Source: Stentor roeselii (Eukaryota; Ciliophora; Heterotrichea; Heterotrichida; Stentoridae). Taken from it: DNA of 64,000 bases. The notes beneath the pieces were generated by a model, which saw only the letters and a list, made by a program, of their open reading frames with translations, ran no database searches and was not told the origin of the DNA. The stretch spans positions 1-64,000 of the forward strand of contig RSEH01000068.1 in assembly GCA_006503475.1 (NCBI GenBank). Reading direction: 5' to 3'. The position numbers were made by a program, and so were the translations under genes. Below, one piece after another: positions 11,764 through 24,209 of this stretch. How positions within the stretch are numbered: position 1 is the first letter of the stretch; the number at the start of each line of letters is the position of its first letter.

Positions 11764-14700
11764 TTAAACTAACTGATTATTTTCAACTGGTCCAAGAATT
11801 TCATTTATTCTTTTAAATGCGTGTTTTTTTATGTTTTCATCAGGAAAAGGAATGATAAAAGTTTCTTTTTTCTTAGTCATCTTGTAATTACTAGGAGTAG
11901 TTCCAAGAACAATCCCCTTATCAATAACTTCACAGCTTAAAATCGATGAAAAGTCAACAACCCACAAGAGCTGTTTTGTTCTAATATCAGCAAGCGCGAT
12001 TCTCTTCAAATAAACAGTACAAACCAATTTTTCCCCTCTGATATCTTTTCCAACATACTGTTCCACAAACTTATCCAAAAGAAACATTCCCTTTTTGAGC
12101 TGATTCATGAAAAAGATGACCTGAGCATCATACTCATTATAAGGTTTAACCGAAGACTTCTCTCCATAAAACGGCCTGGGCACTCTCGACCTGCTAAACT
12201 GATATTTTTTGATAAAAACATCTGTAGTATTCTTAATCCCCTCCGCAGTTTTTCCCGCAGCATCCAAGACCCCAGCGATAGGTTTAATAAAAAGTCCTGA
12301 AAGTCCTCTAGCTCCTCCAGCAAGAGCGCCTTTGATCTTTTTTTTCTTGTACCCCTTGATAGGTTCAGTGATAACTCCCGCGAATCCCTTGCCAAGATTC
12401 GAGAAAAAGACCTTAAAGCCCATTCCGACCCCATCAACGATATTTTTCGGTTTATTCATTTTTTCCCTCTGCCTGCTCGACAAGTACTCCCGGTCCTGTG
12501 TGACAGTGATCGCCGTGGCCAGGGTGTTAGACAATTTAGAAACAGTCCCGAAAGTGCCTTGGACAGTATTTCTCAGTAAACTTCCAGTGCCCTTCAAAAA
12601 TCCCTTCCCTGCGCCGAGAGGTCCAGACATGATGCCCTGAGCCGGTTTTTTGAAGAAGTCAACGACTCCAGTGCCGAGGTTGTTCAACAAGCCGATGGGA
12701 TTTCCAAGGATTTCCGCATGTCCGATCAAAGTAAAGATCTCGCTGGCCAGTTGCGCTCTGTAGTGCATCCAGACAACTGACAAGTTCTGACTGGAAGTGC
12801 CGAACACGTCAGTCATAGTAGCTGAGTAAAGTTTTATAGGGACTGAGTCCACTGCAGCCACTGCCATGCCCAGAGCTCGAGCCACTTTGTTGAAGGAGTC
12901 CGAGCCAGAGCTTTCTTCTTTCAAAGGCACGAAGGACAGGATGAGTTTGATGGGCTGGATCTCCATGCACGCGATGTAGTATCGCTTGTCAGTCGATATC
13001 GACTCTTTCCTCGTCCACGTCGGACTTTTATGGTCTTTGTAAACTCTCATCGCGTCGTATACTGGACTGCTCTGTTGAGCCACTCGTCCGAAAAGCTCTA
13101 AAGTCTTTCGAATGATTCCACTTTCCAGGTTCAACACCAAAGGATGCACAGTGATACTCACTTTTTCGAAATGCACACATTCCGGGTTGTCGTCAACAAG
13201 GCTTAAAGCGACGAATGTGATGATGTCTTTGCTTGGGTCGTCTGGAAACATGATCACTGGGTAAATAGCTCCGTAGTTGTACTGGTTGTCGATTTGAAAA
13301 CTGTTGATTAGGACTTCTGTCTTGTTTTGGATGCGGGTGGACTGCTTTACTACTGTGATTCTAGAAGCTGAACAGTAAAGAATCTCACAAGTGTCTTCTT
13401 TGCTTTGCTCGACGATTGAAATTCCGAATTTGTTTAAAGTCAGGTGGGTCTGGTTGATGATTTTTTCGAGTTTTCGCTCTTTGGACATGGGCTGGTCGGT
13501 GAATTCGAGGACTTTTGTAGAGCCTTGATGGAAAGTCTTCCCGTGAATGAAGTCGTCGGCAGTGACGTTGACTGGAATCTTGTAAGCCACGTTCATTTCG
13601 TCGAGGTTGAACTTGAACTTGAAGTCCTGCCTTTTATCAATGCTGAAGTCTTCACCTGAAGAGTAAAACAAGACAATCAGCTGATGCTCCATCAAAGGCT
13701 GGTACCAGGCAAAGGTCTTTGAAGCGTTGCAAGGCAAGGTCCTGTATCTTTCCCGGTACCCGTCTTGGAAAATGATCATGTGGAACCTTTCACTGCGGTT
13801 TTCAATGCGATAAGAACTGAACTTTTCACTTTCTTCAGAAAAAAGAACGTACGTTGTGCTATTCTCCAGTTTTATCTCAACTTTCAGAAGTTTATAGTCC
13901 TCCTCTGTCCCTTCCCGTCGACATTCAACAACAAAAGTCCCGATTTTTACAATTGAAAACGCTCCAGACCATTCCCAGTTATTCAATCCAGGCTTCAACA
14001 CGAGAAGATCATCTGAAAACGCATCAGGCCAATGAAAAGGTTCTTTTGAACTCCTGGCAATAAGGATTTCAGCAGAACTACTTTCAAATTGCTTGATGAT
14101 CAAGTCCTGGTCAGTCATGGTGTTCATGAAAAGATATCTCGGAGAAATAATCAAAACCTTTGTAAAAAGAAGCTGATCAGTGATGACCCTGGCAAGTAAA
14201 ATTTCATAAAGAAACTGGTATCGAGTTTGAAATCCTTCATTGTTGATGTCTCCCAAGAACTCAATCACATTTTTCACTCCAACAGCGCCGATTTTAAACC
14301 CTTTACTTTTGAACTTTCCCATTGAAACCCTTACCTTTTTCGTCGAATGGGCCACAATGATCGGCTGGTCACAGTTTTGTCCAGCGACTTTCTTCGTCGA
14401 GGCTTTTTTCTTATAAAAAAAAGTGAGAGGGATCGATGTGTTGTTGATGAAAACTATTGGAGAGTAAAAGTTAAAGATATGTGAAGAGTCTTGTTTGTAG
14501 TCAAGATAAACATTTAAAGGGTCCTGGTTGGAGTCTTTGACCATGATGTGCTTTGGAGGGTCTTTTTTCCTCATAAGGATGTGAGACCTTTCGGAAAAGT
14601 TGAAATTTGGCAGTTTTAAAGAGCACTGCAAGTTACTGTTCACACTCGTGCTGTACTCTTTGTAGGACTCAGACCTTCGCAGGTTAATTTCACGAATCGC

Positions 14701-17700
14701 TTGATTCTCGTAAAAAATCTGAAGAGCCATCTCGCAGGGCAGGTAGTTGGTGATGATTATCGGAGCTTTCAAGTACAAAGTCAACTTTTTCGCGATTTGA
14801 GGGTCTCTGGTCATCACCAATAAAAAGTAAAACTCGTCGATTCTGATCTCAGTCGACTCTCCTGATTGTTTCGTGTGGTAATCGTCAAGGTCGAACTCGA
14901 TCCAAGACTTGTCAACATATTGCAAAGGCTTTATTGAGATTTTTTTCTTTGAGTATTTTAAAGGGACTGGGACTTCCATTCCTGTTTTGCACATTGTTTC
15001 TACTACTGCTAGTTCATTAGCGACACTTTCATTGTTCGCGAATTTTAAAGCGAAGTTGTAGTCTGTCTGGTTAACTACGGTGAATTCACTTCGGATCTCT
15101 AAGATCTTTGTCGTGTCACAAAACTTCACCTCAACTACGACAAAGATGCCTTCAGAAAGTTCTTTAGTGAAACATGTTAGCTTGTTCATTGAAATCTTGT
15201 CAATTGTAGGCAAGTCTTCAATGTAAATATTTAGAAATTCTTTTGAAAAGTCTAAAGTTCTGATCTCGGTGCTGTCGATTTCGAAGTTTACGACTTTTAA
15301 AGATGGGATGAAAATTGAGTCTTTTTCTTTGTTTTCAGCTGTGATCCTGACAACTCTGATCCTGTAACCTGTTTTGTTCGAGATCGAAATTGGAGAGACT
15401 TTTTCGTTTGAGTCTTTCAATGACGATTTTTTCCAGTTCTCTGAAATGATCTGAAAATGTTTTATCATCGCTTCAGTAAAATTTAAGTTCAAAGGAAGTT
15501 TCTCGTCAATGATTCCAATCACTTGGTTCTGAGGGTTCATGCTTGCATTGTTATAAACATCGAAGTTAAACTTAAAAAATTCTATAAATGGCTCCCAGAC
15601 ATCGATTTGAGGGTTGTAGTAATTTGCCCGCATGCCAAGAATGCAAGAAAGTTTCCACAAGTCTTTAGAATCAGAGATAAAAAGCTTTTCAGGTTGGCAG
15701 TTCAGGTCAAGTATCGGCGAATAAGCGCCAAGGGCGTCATTAATGATTAAAACATTAACTCCATGAATTCCATAATTTGTTTCACTTGCAAGGTCTAAAG
15801 TGATCATTTCATTTTCTCGTTCTTTTGGGTAAACTGAAAGACTGGTGACGAGGTCACTGCTTTTAGTTAAAATCGCGTTTTGAATGAGTTGGACTGAGTT
15901 AAACAGTAAAATATCTCGATGAGAGACGATTAAAGCAAGTTTTTCAATTTCGTATCGAATCTTGTAACGATAACTGAACTTGTCAAGCCTCATCGTCACA
16001 CATTCGTAGAAAATTTGAGCGGGTTCTAAAATTCTTCGCTTTTTTACTGATAAAAAGGAAGACTTGGATACCACCTCGTCGTATCGGCAAGTGTACATCT
16101 CGAGTTGGTGCAAAACATATCTCATCACTCCGGAACTTTCTTCGTTGCTGTAGTTTTCGGACTCTTTTTCTCGGAGATATAGAAAATTCACACTTGTTTG
16201 GCCGATTAGCACTCGGTTTGATACTAATGCTGGAAAAACCATTATTGGGTTCACTATGCAGAGGTTTGCGATGATCTTTGGCATGAAGTACTGACTCAAA
16301 ATCTCTTTCTGCACAAATTCAGCAGAAGGTTTGAACCTATTCATATAATCATATGGAGTTTCTTTTTCAATAGTGTAATCAGGAAACCCATAATAAAAGA
16401 AATTCTGTATCATCTGAATAACAGTTAAATGAAAGTTGATCCTTACCTGCTCAAACTTAATCACCATACTTTTATCGCCATCATATTCCGTTTTCAATTC
16501 AAAAGTGAACCCTTGAAGATTTTGACTCTGTTTATCCGGATCAGGAAGAGGACAAAACAAAACTTTTTTCAACCTGAAAGAATTTTCATAGTTTTGAATC
16601 ACACTATTAGAAGGAATATCGAAAATCCTATGAACAAACTTGGGAACATCTTCAAGGCCTTGCGACGGGTTGCTGATCATATCTTCACTCATAAGTCCAA
16701 CAAAATGCAAACATTGGAATTTCATGACCGACGAGTAATCATTAAACTTGGTCATCTCGAATTCGCTTTGAATAGCGACAAGTTCAGAAATTTCAGCCTC
16801 TTCATGCGAAAGCAGAATAGAAAGCAATTTGATTTTCATATCCAAGAAAAAAAATACCCCTCCATGTTTAGGGTCAGGAACATAAACGAAAGGAATGCTT
16901 TCAGGATTGACATAGTTCTCCAGCTGGTCATCATAAGTAAAGTTCATGTCCATAGTTTTCAAAGCCAGTCTGTAGTCAATCTGTGAAAAAGCCAGTTTAA
17001 AAATGTCACAACTTGCTTTTATTTTGTATCTTTTGTCAATTTCTACATTTTCTTGCTGACTCAAACTGAGAACAGGTCTTGAAACCTGAAGACTCATGTC
17101 AAAATGTTGAGCAACTTGGTTATTCTTGCTTCTGATGTTCACCTGTCGCATTTGAATATCATAAACATCAAGCCAAATTTCATGATTTCCCTGTTTTTCA
17201 TATCCAGGGGAGTTAAAAATGACGATATCTCCCAAATCAATAACAAAAGACTCATCATATTCAGGTCTCGGCATTAAATGAACTTCAGGATTTTTCATGC
17301 AAATCTTGATAGAAGTGAAACTTTTACTGTCCTGCATCAAGTCTTCATCGTTTTTTAAAGACTGAATAGTTGGCAAGTTGAGAAGATAAGAAAGTTTGTA
17401 AATAGGCGACCAATGATTCGTATCCCGGACCCGGGCCTGTGCATCGAAGACGCCGATGACTTTATAACTCACATAGTCCAAGATCCTCATAAAAGGTTGA
17501 TGCATGTAAACAATACTAACTGAGTCCATTTCCATCTCGACATTACTTCCGATGTCCTTCGGCTTCTCCGGGTTATCATCAGCGAAAATAAAGAACTCAA
17601 AGCGAAGAAGGGACTTCGAGTCTTCCTTCACTGAAAACAAAGTAAAAGGCTTGATTTTTTCCTTCAATGCAGTTCGTGGATAGTTGGTCAAGTCATTCAA

Positions 17701-20700
17701 CACCAAGTTTCCAATAATTCCTTTAAAAACATATCCTCCGTTTTTTATCAAAAAAAAAGTATCTGCTTCAGTCATGGAAACCACTGCAAGAGAAATTTCT
17801 TTTTGCACGTTGTTGAAGTAAAGTTCAATTTTGTCCATCACGACATGAATGGAAACTAAAGTATGGTTCGGGTGAATCATCCCCACTTGAATCGGCTTCT
17901 TGAAATCAGGGTCGGAGTACTCAGCGAAAGTAAAAAAACTTAAAGTTGAACTGATTATGTCAGGATTCCAGTTCACACAAGCCTGACCAATTTGCACGTT
18001 TAAGGCAAGGTCTTGGTCTTCATATAAAGGTGAATCACTGCTTGTGTATTTCAGTTCCAAGTTGATCAATCCAGAAGTTTTGTCGATACTTTTCACAAAA
18101 GTGTTGAAATATGATGAAGAGCTCTGTCTTTGTAAGTCTTTTATCAGAAGTGAACCGATTTTCCCTGATAAAAAAGTGTCGTAAGGCCTGGTAAAGCTCT
18201 TCGCGAAGACTGACCCGACAATAGTCTCTGAAATTGCGAAACCTTCTTCATTACAGAGTTTAATTGAAATGACTGGGATTTCAATAAGAGCCGCTAGTAT
18301 TTTTTTATTGATGTCTTTTAAACGTTTTGACCCTGCTACACTTTTATAGGTTCTCAGCTTTTCAATCTGCTCTTTCAACGTACAGACCCATTTGGAGTAG
18401 TCTCTTTCTTTCGGAAAGCTTAAAGTGCACTCACCAAACCTGTTATGCAGGGTAAAAGTATTCTCAATGTCCTCCTCTGCAGTGATCGCGCAGTCCTTTA
18501 TGTAAAACTCAGTCGCTGAAATGTTTTCTTTCTCGTTTTTAAAGAAATAAATATACGCGCCTGATAAAATCGCGATGTACTGAGTCCAGCTCTGGATTCC
18601 TAGTCCTTGCTTTCGCACTCGAGTTATCAATTTCGAGTTTTTTATGATTTCCTTCTTGTCCACATGAATTCGAGATGACAGGTCAAGTTCAATGTCGAGG
18701 ACCTTGTCTAGATTAAGCAGTTGATGATATAAAGATGGGGAAAATTTCGCATTGATTTTAGGAATCACTCCTGAAACTACTATTTTGAATCGTGATTCCA
18801 TCAGTTCTTCTATTGTTGGGTTGACTGGATATGTGAAAGCTGGTGATGGGGTGTCTATAACTGATGACTTCAAGTACATCAATCCGAATTTCATCTCGAA
18901 ACTTGGAATTATCGAATATTTTTCTGAAGGCTTTTCATAGTTTAACTCAAGTGAAGACACTGAAACTTTAAACTTTTCATAAATTTCACTTGAAATATCT
19001 TCAGAGTTTATCAAAAAGACTCCTAAACTCAGTACAAATAAACCTTCTCGACTTGGAAGTCGAATTGTAGGCCCACACGCATTGATACTTATTTCAAAAC
19101 GACTCTGCTTATAAAACAAGTCAGTTAAAGTTTCTTGAGTTGCATCTTGAACTTCTTGAAATTTGTCCCAAGCCGCTGTTTTTACTGTGTCTTCAACATT
19201 CAGTACTAGAAAAAAACTAAAGATACTGTTTATCGCTTTCGCATCAAGGCTCACATCAACTGCCTGAGAGTTCAAAGTAAGTCTTGCTGTTGCATTGCTG
19301 TTGATTGGCTTCGAGGAATAAGAAATCAAGGCAAGGTCTGTTGAATTTTTTACTTGTTTCGAAATCATCAGGATTTTTGAATGCTGGTCGTTGTAGGAAA
19401 GTGACAAGTCGTGAATCGATGTCGAGATGTCCATGCCTGAAATTCGCAGATTTGTGGAAAGTTTTAATTTTTCATAAGCTAAGACGACACTTTCACTTTG
19501 ATTTTCATTTCCAGATTTGTACTTGGACAGAGCGAAGTAACCAGAATTTAAAAAAAACTCAAATTCAAGCCAAACATAAGAGTTTGGAAGAGTTTCTTCT
19601 GAAGTAACAGAGACGTCTTCTTCAATGATTTCCTGTTTTTTTGAGAAACTTAACATCCTAAACCAGCTTTTTTCAGCAGCTCTTTTAGTTTCCAAGTCGA
19701 TTTCAGCTTGAACTTGAAGATTCCATTCAAAAAGTTCCTGAATCTTGCTGATATAAATGATCCTGTCGTATTCCTTGATTTTTTCCACATCAACTTCAAG
19801 TCCTTTCTTTAAAGCTCTATGAACTTCTTTAAATAAAAGTCGATTTTTTTCCCTTTGTTCCTTCGGCAGTGCAAAATAATCAAGCCATCTGTTTTTTTTC
19901 GTTCTTAAAGTTCTAACAACGCAGTCAATTGCGAATTTCCAGAGATTTTTCGGTGATCTTTCTTTAGGACTGAAAGCGATGAACTTTCTCTTCTGCTCTC
20001 TTTTCATGATAAACCTGGAGTACTTCGTGAAGTACTCTAAAAGTTTAATCGCGTCGTGAAACTGCTTTTCAGTCAAATCAATGAAAAAGGTTTCGATGTT
20101 GAGAGAGACTTGATAACGAGGGCGGTCGAATTTGCCGATGTTGCTGTTGTGAATTATTTTCGCTTGGATGTTGACTGTTTAAAGATTACTCGGCTTGATC
20201 AGGTAGTCCTGGTCGTTGAATACTTTTGAATCAGTGACTTGAATATCACGGTTTTGCTTCAGGTTTAATTGCATCCAGTACATGCTCAGTCCTGTGATCT
20301 TCAGCAACTTAAAAATCGCAAGATTAGCGTTTTTTGCTTGATGTCTGTCAGTGAAGCTACTTTCCCAGTTCTCATCTGTTGTGTAACTTTCAATGCTTTC
20401 AAGGCAGAACCCGATAGAAAAAGCTCTTGATTCGAAGGCGAATTCAAAGCGAAGGTGAATGTTTTTGATGGTGATTCGGATGTTGTCGATTATTTTTCCC
20501 AGTAGTTTCTCCATAAAACCCTTTTTTTTCAGTTCTTCTTCTGGAGTGAGGTCATCTGCTTTTTTTTCAAGATTTTCAAGCATGTCCTTTCTTTTCAAGA
20601 TTTCTCCTTGCTCGCTGTACTCCCAGTTCTTTTTTTCCTGAGGTTTTAAAAGGATGTAAAGACCGTTCAATGTGATCTCGATTGGAGAACTTGACAAGCG

Positions 20701-20913
20701 TGTCCATGGAATTTTTATTATCAGCTCGGAGATCATCCCCATGGACAGGATGAATGGAAGCTGAAGACGAAGAAGACTTTCAGGATTTATATGAACGTTG
20801 TTTAGGATTATGTCGCCTTGCCATACTCCTACTTTTAGGTTTTCTCGGTCGAGACCTGAGATGTACTTTCCTAACTTGCTCAGGAGAAGTTTTTCGAGGA
20901 GAGTCTCAAACAT
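11764..20913 (-). CDS. VPS13: VPS13 bridge-like lipid transfer protein
   Basis: Two exons (20190-20913, 11764-20174) joined over a 15-nt intron encode 3044 residues, normal for VPS13. The start MFETLLEKLLLSKLGKYI opens the chorein domain (residues 1-110), followed by VPS13 alpha/extended chorein repeats that form the lipid-conducting groove. The second half holds the VAB/SHR-binding region (roughly 1700-2250). The C-terminus carries the APT1/ATG2_C-like amphipathic segment with its GPLGAGKG and GLSGLFIKPIAGVLDAAGKT glycine motifs, and a final PH-like domain. VPS13 moves phospholipids in bulk between membranes at contact sites. An additional PH domain lies near residues 750-850 (key W in SWTQYIAIL, closing W in KWVCTL), not part of the yeast or human core layout. 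The ATG (20911-20913) follows AACTAATAA. Some middle domain limits are approximate. Confidence 0.95.
20175..20189 (-). other. 15-nt intron of VPS13
   Basis: Sense strand GTAATCTTTAAACAG, phase 1, with an in-frame TAA. Splicing gives LIKPINIQAKI, matching the conserved chorein-to-repeat transition (Y-I-L-x-P-[IV]) of VPS13 proteins. Confidence 0.95.
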
Positions 20914-21129
20914 TTATTAGTTGTTGATTTAATTGATGGAATCTGGCCAGTTTGAATCTTTTGATGATTTTTGATTGTTTTAAGAAAATATTCTTATTTA
21001 TCCAGAGATTAATGCATGTCCTTACTTTAATATATTGTTATGAGCTTTTAGATACATATCACTTGAATTATTCTTTTTTAACTAATTATAATCAATAACT
21101 AGTTTTAATACTTTTATTAGTGTCTATAA

Positions 21130-21984
21130 ATGGACAACTCAGGTGAAGTGGAAAAGCTCCTGCAACAAGAAGTAGGCAAGCAAGGTGTAAAGATGGCCCA
21201 TGAGAATATCGAGAAAAATCTCAACAAAGGTAATGAAAAAGCTGAAAAGCATCTTCACGGCCACCAAAAAAAGTTGGAACATGTTGCGAAAAAATACGAT
21301 TTTACCTTCCTTTCTTCGGTTTATTTCCTTCTGTTACTTGAGTTAATTCCAGTATTAGGACTATTACTGGTGAATTACTTCTTATCTCTGATTGTCAGCC
21401 TTTTAGTCGCCCTGGGTATTCTGATAGTAGCCCTGGTATACCTAGTGGCTTACATCATAATCTACAAGTTCCCGAATTGGGTGAAGTCAGGTGCTTTAGG
21501 CTTTTTCTTCGCAATAGTTCTCAGCTTCTGTGAAGCCTTCTTCGTGGTCTACGTCGCTAATGCCCTTGGTGAAGAAGACCTGGTCATCAATGTTGTGGCA
21601 GTCTTGATGATTGACTTGTTTATTGTCTTGATTCTGGCAAAGAGCATGAACAAGTTTAACTATCTTTACGCTATCATCATCGGATTCGTCATGGTCACTG
21701 GAGTCCATGCTTTGTATATCTTTAGCAGTGATAGCTATTCTTGGGTCAATGTCTTGTTGACTTATTTACTTGCGAACTTTTATCAGATCTTCTTGTTTGT
21801 CATCACTGATGAGGTTATTAAAGATAAGGATATTGAGAATCATGAATTTACAACGGCGATTTTTGCAACTTTACTGGTTTTTAAAGAGAAAATCAACTTT
21901 TCTGTTGGTATTCTTATTACTATCACATTAGCTGTTATCAAGTGCTGTAAGAAGCAAGAGCAAAAGGATCAAGCTCAGGTTTAG
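21130..21984 (+). CDS. Multi-spanning membrane protein, unrecognised
   Basis: The frame gives 284 residues. A hydrophilic, Lys/His-rich N-terminus of about 55 residues (HLHGHQKKLEHVAKKYDF) precedes about seven hydrophobic spans between residues 58 and 272; the tail is short and charged (CCKKQEQKDQAQV). The number of spans and the size recall TMBIM/Bax-inhibitor-1 proteins, but I do not see the family's diagnostic motifs, so this is only a topology analogy. Charged residues inside the later spans (E, D in NALGEEDLV and FVITDEVIKDKD) fall in predicted loops. The start is an ATG preceded by GTGTCTATAA, 216 bp from the divergent VPS13 start. No neighbour suggests a function. Confidence 0.75.
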   Translation: MDNSGEVEKLLQQEVGKQGVKMAHENIEKNLNKGNEKAEKHLHGHQKKLEHVAKKYDFTFLSSVYFLLLLELIPVLGLLLVNYFLSLIVSLLVALGILIVALVYLVAYIIIYKFPNWVKSGALGFFFAIVLSFCEAFFVVYVANALGEEDLVINVVAVLMIDLFIVLILAKSMNKFNYLYAIIIGFVMVTGVHALYIFSSDSYSWVNVLLTYLLANFYQIFLFVITDEVIKDKDIENHEFTTAIFATLLVFKEKINFSVGILITITLAVIKCCKKQEQKDQAQV

Positions 21985-22618
21985 TTAGATTTATTAGTTG
22001 AATAGTTTAAGGGCTTTTAGGAGATCATTGTGGAAATTAGTTATTTTAATTGAGTTTGAAGGACTTGATGATATTTTGAAAGGGAGGTTAACATTCATTC
22101 TGAGGATATCCTTTGAAAATTGGTTTACACTATAACATAAAATATAATAAATAAACATTTGACTGAAATTCATTTACCTTATCGCTCTTCAAAATTACCT
22201 TTTACATCTATAATTATTAAAGTCTCACAATCTGAATTCAAGTTGTGCAAAATTACAAATAAATTTTTCTCAGCTCCATTCTCTTTTAACATCTGACACG
22301 TCCTTTAAAGTTTTTATTAAATATTAAAACATGAAGCAAAAAAAGACACTTACTGATTTTAACAATATCAGATAAAGTAAATTAAGATTATCAAGTAAAT
22401 TATCTAAAGAATAGAGTGCATGTAAAAGAGATTTTATCTAACAATACCAGAAAAAAATTATTTAAAGTTTTAACATAAGAAATTGAGTTGTAGCTGCTCA
22501 TCTCGATAATTAGGCAAATTATTCATTATCTAATAAAGAGACATCGCAAGAAGCAATAAACGACTTAATTTAAATCTTTTCTTTAAGTATGTAGGTTAAT
22601 TCAATCACTTTATATATC
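21985..22618. other. Tail-to-tail intergenic region
   Basis: This 634-bp AT-rich spacer lies between the membrane protein stop and the stop of the CNBD gene. I see no open frame, repeat or RNA signature. Confidence 0.5.
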
Positions 22619-24151
22619 TTATTTACAATTACTTGCACCCAACCTAATACTTCTTGAATTTTCATAGACAACCTTCTGCTTAAAATTCTTACTCGACTCA
22701 GTTCTCCTACTCCTATAACTACTAAGCCAAGTATTCAATTTTTTTATTTTTGGATCCAAATTAGAGTCTCTTCCATGCAAATTAGAAAAGTCAACTTTTA
22801 AAGCATCAAGTAATGCATTTTCATTAGTGATTCTCGACGAAATTTCATGACTAAGTTTGCTTTCCAAGACTTTCGGATCTCTGACTTTAGTAAAGCTTGA
22901 CTTCATCAGATTTTCCAAGTCATTTTCATTAAAAATTTCCGGAAACTGGTCTTTATTGAGTTCTAAAATAACCGAAGACGTGACAGTGACAGCTTTCATA
23001 TCCCTATGTTTTTTTTCCAATACTTCCACATCTCCAAAGTACTGTCCAGGTTTAATCTTCGCAATCCTCACCAGATATTCTTTATTAACCTGATGAACAA
23101 CCCACTGATTATTCGAGACAGGCCACTTATTGCACTGTTCTAAAGGCACATATCCAAAAACCTCAACTTTTCCTTTCTTCAGAAAAAACATGCTGACACT
23201 GGGATCTCCTCTTTTATACAAAACTGAATCACTATCAAAATATTTCAGATTAAGCACAGAGCTCATTCTATTCAACTTCAAAGGTTTCCAGTTCTGAAAA
23301 ATTTGAATCGCTGTTAAAAACTTCAGATTTTCCTGTCGTTCTAATCTTTTTAAATGTAAAACAGCGGCTTCGTAGTCTTCTCTCATCAGTTTGAAGATGA
23401 CGCAGTAAGTCTCAGCGACGACATCTGCACTACGAGGAAGTCGAAAGTCAAGAGAAGTGTCTCCTACAACGTCTTTTGCCTGTTTAACTGCGACGACTTG
23501 TCCATCAATCACAATCTTCGCAGTCCCTTCATAAAAAATAATAAGACTATCAGCATCTTCTCCTTTTTTCACAATAATCTGATTTTCCAAGTACGTTTCT
23601 TTAATAAGTCTGTTGGAAGTGTCGATAATGACTTGGCTTGGCAGATTTTCAAAGAACTTCACAGATTTCAAGAAGTTTCTCAAAATTTCATTATCTTCTG
23701 TGCTGCGATGATGGTACTCAAGGTCCAAAATAAGAGGAACTCGCTTCTCCTGTTCAGACTTTAAATGTTTTACTGATTCTTTGAAGTCCTCTCGCGCCTG
23801 GAGCCACTCAGGGATTATGTTGTCAAGCGGCAGGTTCATCGAAGGGGCCTTTGAAACTTTTGATTTTGGTAAAAGGTTGACTCTTGAAGAGTCCAGACTT
23901 GATTTCTTTGATCTTGAAAAAACTAGTCGAGAGGACTTTGATTGGTTCAAACTTCGAAAGCGCTGTTTCGCTATTTCTAGATAATAACTTGATGGCTTCG
24001 GCTGGTCGAAGTATTCATCGATGAGGATCTTTGGTCTGGAGATTTCTTTGATCAGGCGAATTTCAGTCGCTTTTCGTTTTTCTAGTCGCATGCGGATGTT
24101 GCGTTTTGCTGGAGTCATCGATGATTGTTTTCTCGACGGAGAAATATGCAT
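22619..24151 (-). CDS. Protein with two cyclic-nucleotide-binding-type domains
   Basis: The frame gives 510 residues, ATG preceded by ATTTAAATC. A basic N-terminus of about 160 residues (many K/R/S) precedes two CNBD beta-barrels, about residues 168-275 and 285-420. The first barrel shows KKGEDADSLIIFYEGTAKI and a phosphate-binding-cassette-like VGDTSLDFRLPRSADVVAE. This retains the Arg and the small-residue pattern but has Gly-Asp in place of the usual Gly-Glu. The second has YKRGDPSVSMFFLKKG and YFGDVEVLEKKHRDMKAV, lacking a clear canonical Arg. No kinase or channel segment is attached, so it resembles orphan CNBD proteins (CNBD2-like or PKA-regulatory-subunit-derived) abundant in ciliates. 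Cyclic nucleotide binding is plausible for the first site and doubtful for the second. The next gene upstream, on the same strand, ends 58 bp away. Confidence 0.88.
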   Translation of the reverse strand: MHISPSRKQSSMTPAKRNIRMRLEKRKATEIRLIKEISRPKILIDEYFDQPKPSSYYLEIAKQRFRSLNQSKSSRLVFSRSKKSSLDSSRVNLLPKSKVSKAPSMNLPLDNIIPEWLQAREDFKESVKHLKSEQEKRVPLILDLEYHHRSTEDNEILRNFLKSVKFFENLPSQVIIDTSNRLIKETYLENQIIVKKGEDADSLIIFYEGTAKIVIDGQVVAVKQAKDVVGDTSLDFRLPRSADVVAETYCVIFKLMREDYEAAVLHLKRLERQENLKFLTAIQIFQNWKPLKLNRMSSVLNLKYFDSDSVLYKRGDPSVSMFFLKKGKVEVFGYVPLEQCNKWPVSNNQWVVHQVNKEYLVRIAKIKPGQYFGDVEVLEKKHRDMKAVTVTSSVILELNKDQFPEIFNENDLENLMKSSFTKVRDPKVLESKLSHEISSRITNENALLDALKVDFSNLHGRDSNLDPKIKKLNTWLSSYRSRRTESSKNFKQKVVYENSRSIRLGASNCK

Positions 24152-24209
24152 GATTTAAATATTCCAGAGAAAGAGAAAAATATTATTTAGGTAATCTTAA
24201 ATTTTCTAA

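Noticed and set aside
20190-20913. Stand-alone short chorein-domain protein
   Set aside because: Splicing of the 15-nt intron gives the normal VPS13 continuation with the expected conserved junction.
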